This document shows, one piece after another, positions 6,243-15,600 of a stretch of 16,034 nt of DNA. The notes under the pieces were generated by a model. It searched no databases and had not been told where the DNA came from. It saw nothing but the letters and a program-made list of their open reading frames with translations. The position numbers and the translations under genes were made by a program. Source of the DNA: Prevotella sp. CAG:485 (lineage in GTDB: Bacteria; Bacteroidota; Bacteroidia; Bacteroidales; Muribaculaceae); the NCBI GenBank assembly GCA_000437495.1, contig FR897872.1:11215-27248 (forward strand), given 5' to 3'. Each line of letters starts with the position of its first letter. Position 1 is the stretch's first letter.

Positions 6243-9200
6243 ATGAAGCGATTAACCAATTTCAGCGCGACGCTGGCAGCGGTTCTGCTCTTACCACTCT
6301 GTGCCGTGGCGGCAACACCGGCGGCAGCCACCGGGTCAGACCGTCAGTCAGCGCTGAAACAAGTGCATGAGGCACCCTTACCCGATGCCTTGCAGCGCTT
6401 CGAGGCACGCAAAACAGCCCCCGAAACGCAGCTCAACGCACGCAGCCAAAGCTGCAAGCCCTTCACGGACGATAATGCCGTATGGCACGTCGGAGAAATC
6501 ACTCCCCAGACCGTCCGCACATCCGCCACTCGCAACGCCACACCGCAAACAGTGGCCGGATGGTATCTCGAACACGACTCCGTAATGACCAACTCCGGCG
6601 GCGCCATGCGCAACTACACCGCACAGATGGCCGTTTGGTCAGGCACACAGGGCAACGTACAGATTGTGCGTATGTCGGGCGTGCCCTTCACCAACTGCTA
6701 CGCCACCGTAAGCGGCTCTACCATCAAAATTCCCGCCGGCAACTACTGTCCTGTCAGCAACTCGTCGGGCGCCAGCACATTAGCGCTTGTGTGCCCCTTC
6801 AACACCGACAAGACCTATGACCCCAAGGGCACCATCACCGGCACCATTGCCGACGACGGCACCATCACCCTCACCTCGTGGGGCATCTTCGTGGTCGACA
6901 GCACCGGCAACAGCGCCTCTGTGGTACAGGCCAACTATGCCACCGTAATGGACAAGGCCAACGGCGTGATGAGCGGCATGACAGTGCCCTCGAAGGGCGA
7001 CCCGCAGCTCATGCAGTGGCCCGTGCGCATCAACCAGACCAACTCCAACCGCCTCGTGGTGGAGAACTTCGGCAACACCGGTCTCGACGCCTTTGTCAAC
7101 GTCTCCTACACCGGCCGCTTGGAGGTGGCTCCGCAGTATATGGGTTCGAGCCTGCAGTACGCCAGCCTGTCGTGCATGCGCATGAAACCCAACCACAGCG
7201 GCTTCACAGACACCATCATGACCGCGCAGGTCGGCACTACCAACGTCATCAACCTGCCCGACTGGGGCATCTTCGCCGACTCAGACCCGGGCAAATTTGT
7301 ATTCCGCCTCACCGACGCCAAACTCACCGTCGACGGCTTCAACCTCACCCTGCCGCAGAAATTCCCCGCCAACTTCTCGGGCGCCGGCACGGAGGCATCT
7401 CCCTATCTGATAAAGAGTTACACCGACCTCATGGCTCTGCAGCAGCAGGTGCGCGAGGAGAATCCCGCCAAGGGCCTCTACTACCGTCTCGACGCCGACA
7501 TTGACTGCGCCGGACAGAACTACTACTTCACCCCCATCGGCTTCATCTCCGAGAACGGCGATTACGCCCTGTTTGGGGCGAAAGTGCCCGGCACCCCCTT
7601 CACCGGCCACTTCGACGGCAACGGACACGTCATCAAAGGCATTGACTACGAATGTGGCCACCAGGCCGGCACCGGCGTCTTCGGCTGGATAGCCCCCGGC
7701 GCCTCTGTAAGCAACCTCACCGTGAGCGGCTCAACCTTCTACAGCGAAGGCGTCAGCACCGGCGCCATCGTCGGCTATAACGAAGGCGAGGTCATCAACT
7801 GCCAATCCTTGGGCAACAACGTGCTCTTCACCCAGTATTCGGGCGGCGGCGTTGCCGGCTGCTCCACGGGTCTGCTGCAGGGCTGCGTGTCGACGTCTGT
7901 TCTGCGCGGCTACGGCTCCATGGGCTCCATCGGCGGCACCGTTACCGGTCCTGTGCGCAACTGCGACGGCCGCGGCTCCGTAACGCACTACGGCGCCTCC
8001 AACTCGCTCTATGACTACACCGGCGGCCTCATCGGCGCCTTCAACGGCTCATGGTCGCGCGAGGGCTATCCCGCCATCGCCGACAAGAATATCTGCGCCG
8101 CTGTGGTCAGCGACCGCGCCTCCGGTTCAACAGCAGGCGGCTTCATCGGCTCCACCGTGTCGAACTCCGCCAACGGCAACGTCATTGTCAGCAACAACCT
8201 CTGCATGACGACCATAGCCTCCAACGCCACTTCCGTACAGACCGGCCCGTCGGCATACACCAGCGGCTATGTGGGCGGCTTCATCGGCTCCTGGTGGCGC
8301 GCCACACTCACCAACAACGTCGTTACCGGCCTGGTGATGGCTCCCGCCTTCACAGAGCCCAAATACAGCGGCGCTGTGTTCGGCTACATCATGTCTGACA
8401 GCAAGAACAAGGCCGACGGCCTCATCTCAACCTGCCAGATTATCACCAGCAACAAGACCCCGAACGCCGCTCTGGCCATCTACAGCGGCATGTCGTCGTC
8501 ATACCTCAAATATCTCACCAACGTCTTCTACGACAAGCAGATAACCGGCCTCGACTACACCGCCAACAGCTTCACCGGCGCCCTCACCACCGCCGAGATG
8601 ACGGCCGGCACAGCCCTCGGCACCATGAGCACCGACAGCTGGGTCTTCACCAAAGACCTCTATCCCATGCTCAAGGAGCTGAACACCACTGCCGCCATGC
8701 AGATTGCCGCCGCTCCGGTCTTCCTGCAGAACGGCGAGAACATGACCATGGTAAAGGCCAACTTCCCTCTCTCAACCCTCAACGGCGTGAAGTGGGGAAT
8801 CCTTGGTGAGAACGGTCTGACCACACAGGGCGTGGGCATCGACATCGTCGGCTCCAACGCTGTGCTCAAGAATGAGTTCGCACGCGACATCCTCTGCGCT
8901 TACCGCGACGACAGTCCGTATCTGCGCGAGGTTGTCATCAACACCATCCCCTCGAAGATGTGGAACGGCTCCGGCACTGCCGAAGACCCCTATCAGATTA
9001 AGAACGTCAACGACCTGAAGAACCTGCAGGAAGCCACCACATCGCAGGGTCTCACCTACGAGAACACCTACTTCAAGGTGATGAACGACATCAACGTTGA
9101 CGGCGACCTTGGCTTCGAAGGCATCGCCTCCGACGGCAATACCAAACATGAGTTCTCCGGCACGTTCGACGGCGGCGGCCATACCATCGACGGCGTCATC

Positions 9201-12200
9201 CTCGACAAGAGCGGCTATAAAGACGACGGCACCGCCACCTCCACCGGCTCCATGTCGTACAGCGGCTTCATCGGCCGTCTCAACGCCAAGGGCGTCATCA
9301 AGAACCTCACCCTGGGCGCCAATTGCCGGATGACCTTCTGGGCCAACTCGGGCGGCATCTCGGGCTATGTGGCAGGACGAATAGAGAACTGCGTCTTCCT
9401 CGGCACCGTGCGCGGTATGTCTTCGAGCATCGGCGGCATCGCCGGTCAGATTCAGCGCACCACAGGCGTGGTAAGCGGCTGCCGCAACGACGGACGCATC
9501 CTCTCGGGCGGTAACTACCCGGGCGGCATCGCCGGCTACAACTACAACATCATCGAGAACTGCATCAACAACGGTCCGGTTGTTGGCGACAGCATCAACC
9601 CGGCTCACAAAGCTATTTCGGCAGGCAATAACGCCGGCGGCATCGTGGGTAACCTCAACGGCGGCAAGGTGCTCTACTGCGTCAACCAGGGCAGTGTCAG
9701 CTCCTCACGCGTCTGCGGCGGTATCTACGGTTATAACTCCGGCGCCGTCAACGTCATCAGCTGTCTCAACACCGGCACCGTAAACGGCGGCAAGGGCTAC
9801 GCCACCGGCGCCATCGGCGGCGACAAACCCGGCTCAACGGGCGTTCTTGAAAACAACTACTACGACGGTCAGCTGCTCACCGCCGGCGCCGTGGCCAACG
9901 GCTCTTACGCCGGCTGTACGCCTCTTGAAACGGCCGCTCTCACCAACGGCAAACCCATTGCAGGCCTCACAGACAGCCTCTACGACTACACCGCAGGTAT
10001 GTATCCGGTGCTCAAGGCTTACAAAGACCTCGCCTCCACAAAGGCTCTGCGCAACATCTACATGACTCTGCCCGCAGGCATGAACACGGGCGACATCACC
10101 TCCGACGCCGCGCTGCACGCATACAACGGTCTGACTTGGAGCATGGCCGAAGGCTCGGCTGCCATCTACTCCGTCAGCGGAAGCACCCTGAAGGTGGCCG
10201 CTCCTACTGAGAAAGTGGTTCAGCACGGCACGGTGAACGCCGCTCTCGGCACTTTCACCCGCTCGTTCAACCTGACTACCATTCCTGATATGTTCGACGG
10301 CAAAGGCACCGCCGAGAACCCGTATCTGATTCGCACCAAGGCCGATATGCTCAAACTGGCCGACCTCACCAACGTTGACGGCATAATCTACAGCGGCAAG
10401 CACTTCCTGCTCTGCAACGACATCGACTATGCCAACGACACGGCATACGTACAGATTGGCCGCGTGAACCCCTTCGGCGGCATCTTCAACGGCAACGGCA
10501 AGAGCATCCTCAACCTCAGCGTTCGCCATATCTCAGACATGGCTCTGTTCGGCACCCTCAAGGAGGGCGGCTCGCTCAGCAACCTCACCCTGAAGGGAGG
10601 CACGTTCACCGCTCCCTCGTCGGGTCGCGCGGCAGGCTTCGTCAACAAGAGCGAAGGCACCGTAAGCAACTGTGTCAACTACAACACCATGGACTGCGGC
10701 CCCACTACCAAGGGCAGCTACGCCGCCGGTGTGGTATATGAGATACTCGGCAACGGCGTGGTAGAGAACTGCGTCAACTACGGTCATCTGTTGAGCCGTC
10801 AGGGCAACACCGGCGGCATCGTGGGCGTGGGCTCCAAAGGCTCCACCATCACCGACTGTCAGAACCACGGCCAGATAACCTGCTCGTCGACCCAGTGGGG
10901 CGGCATCGTGGGCAAGACCAGCGGCAAGGTGCTCAACTGCCTCAACGACGTTGACCTGGCAGGCGGCGCTCAGCTGGGCGGCATCGCCGGTTATACCTCC
11001 GACACCACCCGCATTGAGAACTGCATCAACCGCGGCAGCATAGGCTACTCCGGCTCCTCGTCGGGCTACACGGGCGGCATCATCGGCCGTTCCTACGGCT
11101 ACACCTACGTCAGCAACTGCACCAACTACGGCAAGGTTGACGTGAAGACCACGGGCACCACGGCTTACGCCGGCGGCATCGTGGGCGACGGAGAGAAAAT
11201 CTTCATGCGCGGCTGCGTCAACTACGCCGACGTCGAGGGTCTCAATGGCCAGTATGTGGGCGGCATTGCCGGATATATGTACATGACAGGCACCGGCTTC
11301 GTCGGCTACATGGACTCCTGCTACAACTACGGCAACGTCTCCTCGGGCCATAAATACATAGGCGGCGTCACCGGCTATCAGCGCGGCGACTATGTCAATA
11401 CCGACTGCGGCAACTACGGTACCGTTACCGGCACCGGCTCCAAGGCCAACTCCGACAACACCGGCGGCTACACGGGCTATTCCTACGGCGACTTCTACAA
11501 CTGCTTCAATGTGGGCAACGTGGAGGCCAAGGGTGTGCTGACGTCGGGCTTCCTGGGCGAAGGCAGCGGCAACATCATCAAGAACTGCTTCAACGCGGGC
11601 ACGGTAACGTCAACAGCCACCTCGGGCGCCTCAGCCACCAAGCCGAGCGCCTCAGGCTTCTGGGCAACGGGTCGCTGCGACACTCTTGCCAACTGCTACA
11701 ACCTGGGCGCCGTGAAGGGCTACAACTTCGTCAGCGGCTTCATCGGCAACTTCAACAACACCAACATCATCAACGACTGCTACGTTTCGGCACCGCTCTA
11801 CATGAGCACCGACGGCGGCTCTTCGGCTGCCTTCATGCTGGCAGTGAATCCGTCGAACAGCTCTTACTCCAACAACTTCTGGGACGAGACGCTGATGCAG
11901 CCCACCGGCGGCAACACAGAGGCTGCCAAGGGCATGGCAACGCGGCAGATGCTCAACTGGGCGCCCAACGATGCCTTCCTGGCCACTCCGGCCTGCTATC
12001 CCACGCTGAAGAGCCAGCAGCACAACGCCGCCGGCAACTTCTTCGCAGCGCAGATTGCCTTCAAGACCGACGAGGAGAGCCTCCAGAACGTGAAGCATCA
12101 CCTCACCATCGGTCTGCTGGAAGGTGTGGCATGGACTTGCTCGCCCGAGCTGAAGATTGAAGGTGATTACGTGAGTCTGCTGAAGAAGGACGGCCTCGGC

Positions 12201-12434
12201 ATTCCGGCATGGCTGGAGAAGAAGGCCGACGTGATGAACCTGACGCAGCGTTATAACCTGACGCTCAACGACAACACCGGCGTTGACCAAATCGACGGCA
12301 AGGAAGTGAAAGAGCGTGTATACTATTCCACCAACGGCCTTCTGCTTCTCAACCCGGCACCCGGCCAGATGGTGATTGTGAAGACCATTTACACCGACGG
12401 CACCGCCACCGTGGAGCGCAAGCTGATGCGCTAA
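6243..12434 (+). CDS. Giant three-module GLUG-repeat (beta-helix) surface protein
   Basis: A 2063-aa exported protein. Residues 1-24 are a signal peptide (MKRLTN, hydrophobic core, CAVAA). About residues 75-375 form an N-terminal beta-rich region containing two 'WGIF' stretches. Three modules follow. Each opens with a 'GxGTxxxPY' header and 'L..L' segment (about 380, 907, 1352), then a 'DID/DINV...G.FDGNGH.I.G' segment, then GLUG repeats of the form 'GGIVGxxxGxIxNCxNxG' (about 8, 7 and 13), and closes with 'YPxLK' (about 806, 1253, 1918). The linkers after modules 1 and 2 look like Ig-type beta domains. The end, 'VYYSTNGLLLLNP...RKLMR', resembles a Por/T9SS-type C-terminal signal. GLUG repeats are known from IgA-protease-like and other surface proteins. 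No catalytic motif is visible, so an adhesin or ligand-binding role is inferred. It has its own promoter and is not an operon member. Confidence 0.9.
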   Translation: MKRLTNFSATLAAVLLLPLCAVAATPAAATGSDRQSALKQVHEAPLPDALQRFEARKTAPETQLNARSQSCKPFTDDNAVWHVGEITPQTVRTSATRNATPQTVAGWYLEHDSVMTNSGGAMRNYTAQMAVWSGTQGNVQIVRMSGVPFTNCYATVSGSTIKIPAGNYCPVSNSSGASTLALVCPFNTDKTYDPKGTITGTIADDGTITLTSWGIFVVDSTGNSASVVQANYATVMDKANGVMSGMTVPSKGDPQLMQWPVRINQTNSNRLVVENFGNTGLDAFVNVSYTGRLEVAPQYMGSSLQYASLSCMRMKPNHSGFTDTIMTAQVGTTNVINLPDWGIFADSDPGKFVFRLTDAKLTVDGFNLTLPQKFPANFSGAGTEASPYLIKSYTDLMALQQQVREENPAKGLYYRLDADIDCAGQNYYFTPIGFISENGDYALFGAKVPGTPFTGHFDGNGHVIKGIDYECGHQAGTGVFGWIAPGASVSNLTVSGSTFYSEGVSTGAIVGYNEGEVINCQSLGNNVLFTQYSGGGVAGCSTGLLQGCVSTSVLRGYGSMGSIGGTVTGPVRNCDGRGSVTHYGASNSLYDYTGGLIGAFNGSWSREGYPAIADKNICAAVVSDRASGSTAGGFIGSTVSNSANGNVIVSNNLCMTTIASNATSVQTGPSAYTSGYVGGFIGSWWRATLTNNVVTGLVMAPAFTEPKYSGAVFGYIMSDSKNKADGLISTCQIITSNKTPNAALAIYSGMSSSYLKYLTNVFYDKQITGLDYTANSFTGALTTAEMTAGTALGTMSTDSWVFTKDLYPMLKELNTTAAMQIAAAPVFLQNGENMTMVKANFPLSTLNGVKWGILGENGLTTQGVGIDIVGSNAVLKNEFARDILCAYRDDSPYLREVVINTIPSKMWNGSGTAEDPYQIKNVNDLKNLQEATTSQGLTYENTYFKVMNDINVDGDLGFEGIASDGNTKHEFSGTFDGGGHTIDGVILDKSGYKDDGTATSTGSMSYSGFIGRLNAKGVIKNLTLGANCRMTFWANSGGISGYVAGRIENCVFLGTVRGMSSSIGGIAGQIQRTTGVVSGCRNDGRILSGGNYPGGIAGYNYNIIENCINNGPVVGDSINPAHKAISAGNNAGGIVGNLNGGKVLYCVNQGSVSSSRVCGGIYGYNSGAVNVISCLNTGTVNGGKGYATGAIGGDKPGSTGVLENNYYDGQLLTAGAVANGSYAGCTPLETAALTNGKPIAGLTDSLYDYTAGMYPVLKAYKDLASTKALRNIYMTLPAGMNTGDITSDAALHAYNGLTWSMAEGSAAIYSVSGSTLKVAAPTEKVVQHGTVNAALGTFTRSFNLTTIPDMFDGKGTAENPYLIRTKADMLKLADLTNVDGIIYSGKHFLLCNDIDYANDTAYVQIGRVNPFGGIFNGNGKSILNLSVRHISDMALFGTLKEGGSLSNLTLKGGTFTAPSSGRAAGFVNKSEGTVSNCVNYNTMDCGPTTKGSYAAGVVYEILGNGVVENCVNYGHLLSRQGNTGGIVGVGSKGSTITDCQNHGQITCSSTQWGGIVGKTSGKVLNCLNDVDLAGGAQLGGIAGYTSDTTRIENCINRGSIGYSGSSSGYTGGIIGRSYGYTYVSNCTNYGKVDVKTTGTTAYAGGIVGDGEKIFMRGCVNYADVEGLNGQYVGGIAGYMYMTGTGFVGYMDSCYNYGNVSSGHKYIGGVTGYQRGDYVNTDCGNYGTVTGTGSKANSDNTGGYTGYSYGDFYNCFNVGNVEAKGVLTSGFLGEGSGNIIKNCFNAGTVTSTATSGASATKPSASGFWATGRCDTLANCYNLGAVKGYNFVSGFIGNFNNTNIINDCYVSAPLYMSTDGGSSAAFMLAVNPSNSSYSNNFWDETLMQPTGGNTEAAKGMATRQMLNWAPNDAFLATPACYPTLKSQQHNAAGNFFAAQIAFKTDEESLQNVKHHLTIGLLEGVAWTCSPELKIEGDYVSLLKKDGLGIPAWLEKKADVMNLTQRYNLTLNDNTGVDQIDGKEVKERVYYSTNGLLLLNPAPGQMVIVKTIYTDGTATVERKLMR

Positions 12435-12448
12435 CGCGCTGGCGCAAC

Positions 12449-12486
12449 TAAGGAGCTTAAGGAGCTTAAACTCCTTAAGCTCCTTA
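12449..12486. terminator. Perfect 16-bp-stem hairpin after the giant gene, probable bidirectional terminator
   Basis: TAAGGAGCTTAAGGAG (12449-12464), a 6-nt loop CTTAAA, and the exact complement CTCCTTAAGCTCCTTA (12471-12486), 14 nt after the TAA of the GLUG gene. There is no T-run directly after the stem, so classic intrinsic termination is unproven; the next T-run starts near 12510. It could also protect the 3' end of the mRNA. The left arm plus one base is repeated exactly at 411-427. Confidence 0.65.
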
Positions 12487-12547
12487 TCCGCGCCCGCTTG
12501 CCCGCGCACTTTTTTCGGCAAAAGCCGCTAAATATTCATTTTTTTGT

Positions 12548-12555
12548 TAACTTTG
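12548..12555 (+). promoter_or_regulatory. Bacteroidota -7 box (TAACTTTG) before the BspA-like gene
   Basis: TAACTTTG matches TAnnTTTG. No TTTG is seen at the right distance upstream; the region at about 12524 reads GCCGCT, so the -33 element is poor. Transcription from here gives a leader of about 90 nt that contains the 12597-12628 hairpin. The hairpin after the previous gene together with this box suggests separate transcription of the two giant genes. Confidence 0.5.
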
Positions 12556-12596
12556 CGCTATCAACCTAAAGAAGCTACCACACTATAACTTCAGAG

Positions 12597-12628
12597 TATG
12601 ATAAGTTAACGGGATTCTGCTTATCATA
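12597..12628 (+). promoter_or_regulatory. 5' leader hairpin of the BspA-like gene
   Basis: TATGATAAG (12597-12605) and CTTATCATA (12620-12628) form a perfect 9-bp stem with a 14-nt loop (TTAACGGGATTCTG). It lies in the predicted leader and ends 23 nt before the ATG at 12652. It could be an RNA structure or, as an interrupted palindrome, a protein-binding site. No known riboswitch class is recognised. Confidence 0.45.
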
Positions 12629-12651
12629 TCCTCACATAAAGAATCTCACAG

Positions 12652-15600
12652 ATGCTTATGCGCAAACTTCTATCTTTGGTCCTGGCAATGACGGCTTTAG
12701 GCGTCAGCGCCCAGACTTTCACTTCCGAAGGGCTTAACTACAAGGTTACTTCGGCCACCGCGAAGACCGTGGAGGTTACCACGGCTTCACCGGCTTACGC
12801 CATTGCCGAGGTTACCGTGCCCGCCACAGTCACCTACGAGGGCGTTACCTATTCCGTAACCGGCATCGGCGACAAAGCTTTCATGGGCAACTCCACCCTC
12901 ACTTCCATCACACTGCCCGACGGCCTGAAGCGCATCGGCACCAGTGCGTTCCAGTCGTGCTCAAAACTCGAAACGGTAAACATGGGCAACACAGTTGAGA
13001 CCCTGGGCGAGAACGCCTTCTTCAGCTGCAGCAAGGTAACGAGCCTGGCGCTGTCGAAGACCGTAAAGAGCGTGGGCAAATGGGGCCTGCGCGCCATGTC
13101 ATCGCTCACCACCCTCACCTTGGGCGAGAGCCTGGAGGCTGTTCCGGCCGGTATGTGCTGGGGCAACACCAAACTCAAAGGCATCACCATTCCCGACAAG
13201 GTTACGGTCATCGGCGAGAACGCTTTCGCCTCCTGCTCGGCACTCGACTCCATTCAGCTTGGCGAAAAGGTCGACTCGCTGGCCGGCAAGGCTTTTGCCT
13301 ATGTGCAGAGCTACAAGAAGCTCATCTGCCGCGCCCCCATACCGCCCAAGTGCGGCGATGAGAAATCGCTGGGCGCCACCGCCGTTTACACCAAAGCCAC
13401 TCTCTATGTGAAGGAGAAATCGCTCGACGCCTATCAGAAGACCGAGCCTTGGAAGAACTTCACCACCATCCTGGCTTACGACCCCAGCGGCAGCCTCAAC
13501 GACAAGACGTTCGTGGTGGCCGGTGTGGCCTATCAGCGTCTCGGCGACGACAACTTCAACGTGGGCATTACGCGCGTTGACACCATTACCTATACGGGCG
13601 AGTTTCTGGCACGCCCCACGGTGAATTATGCCGGTCAGGACTTCAACGTGGTTGCCGTGCAGGCCGACGCCTTCAAGGGCTGCACCGGTCTGACGCAGGT
13701 TGAGCTTCCGGCCACCATCGCCAACATCGGCAACGACGCCTTCAGCGGCTGCTCGGACATGAAATATCTGCTGAGCCGCGCCACCGTGCCTCCCACATTG
13801 GGCACCGGCGTCTTCACAGGCATCAACTTCACCAACTGCAAGCTCTTCGCCGCCCGTGACGGCATCACCGCCTACACCCAGGCTGCTCAGTGGAAAGACT
13901 TCACCAACAAAGGCATCATCATTGACGAGGCCACCGTTGACGGCCTCTCATACAAATGCAACAACGTTATTGAAAGCACCCTCGACTTCACCGGCGCCAA
14001 GGGCTTCAAAGGTGCCCTGGTAATCCCCGACAAGGTGATGATTGAAGGCTATCCCTTCTATGTTACCGTAATTGCCGGCAACTCGTTCTACAACACCAAG
14101 ATTACGGCCCTGACCCTGCCCAAGACTCTGAAGAAGATTGCAGGCAGCGCCTTCTTCACCTTAGGCGAATACGGCAACCCCATCGAACGCATTGTAGTGC
14201 CCGAGGGTGTTACCTCCATCGGCAACAACGCTTTCTACGGCTCACACGTCAACTATGTAGAGCTGCCCAAGCAGAGCCTCACGGAACTGGCTTCGAGCGC
14301 CTTCTATGCCTGCGACATTAAGGGCATAGAGATTCCCGGCAGCGTTGGTATTGTACGCGGCTCCACATTCTACGGCTCAGACATGGGCTGGGTAGTTCTT
14401 GGCGAAGGCATCACCGAGATTGAGGAAAACGCCTTCTTCAACACCCGCATCGGCTCGCTGAAGCTGCCGAACAGTATGCGCACCATAGGCAAGAGCGCCT
14501 TCAGCGCCTGCAGCTACCTGTCGTCGCTGACCATCAACGAAGGCCTGGCCACCGTGGCTGAAGATGCTTTCGCCAACTGCGCAAGCCTCTACAAAATCTT
14601 CAACTTCGCCACCAAGATGCCACAGGGCCTCGAGGCAGCGCTGTCTGACTCGGGCGACCGCATCGGCAATGCCCGCACCACTTACAGCGTAAGCGACATC
14701 ACCAAGAACGGCAGCGTAGCATGGGGCACCGTGGCAGTTCGCTCCGACCTCAACACCATGTTCGACTACAAGGGTGTGCGCTATCTGCCTACCGCTCAGG
14801 GTGCTACCACCGTTATGGCCGTAGACGCCTCTTACGGCATGAACGACACCGAAGTGGCTCTGGCCGAGAAGTTTACCGACAACGGCAAACAGTACACCGT
14901 GAGCAGAGTCAACAACTACCTGCTCTGCGGCCAGACCATCATGACCAAAGCCGACGTAACCTATCCGCTCACCTCCATCCCCGACGGCTTTGTTTACAAC
15001 GCCATCAACCTGAAGCAAATCAACATTCCGGCAACGGTGAAATCCATCGGCTCATACAGCTTCGCCAACACCGACTCGCTGGCTGAGGTAGAGCTTCCCG
15101 AAGGCCTCAACTCCATTGGCGTGGCCGGCTTCTACTACTCGGGCATCACCAAGCTCACCGTGCCCTCCACAGTGGCTCTGATGGACAATGCCTCGTTCGC
15201 CGGCTGCCGTCGCCTCAAAGAGCTGACCTTCGCCGACGGCCCCACAGAGGTGCTCATAGGCTATTTCCCCACCATGTTCGGCAACCGCCCCATGTTCGTA
15301 AGCTCGCCTATAGAGAAGATTGAGATTGGCCGCAACCTGAACTACCTGGCCACCGCCGGCTACGGCTATTCACCCTTCTGGGGCGACACGCTGCTGACCT
15401 CGGTGAAGTTCACCAACGTGCCCACCGTCATCGGCAACAACCTCTTCAGAGACTGCAAATACCTGGTTAACGCCACGGTAGGCAACGGCGTGAAGAACAT
15501 AGGCACCGCCGCCTTCTACGGCTGCGCCGCCCTCGACTCGGTATATCTCGGCAACAGCGTATCCAAACTCAATCAGGATGTATTTGCCCAGTGCGCCAAC

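Noticed and set aside
8772..9608. Long minus-strand open frames opposite the giant GLUG gene (also 9834-10529, 10533-11351, 11652-12521)
   Set aside because: Val/Ala/Gly/Asp-rich shadows caused by the GGC/GCC/ACC codon bias and repeats of the real gene.
12512..12530. CGGC-AAAA-GCCG mini-hairpin before the BspA-like gene's promoter
   Set aside because: Only a 4-bp stem; too weak to call a terminator or operator.
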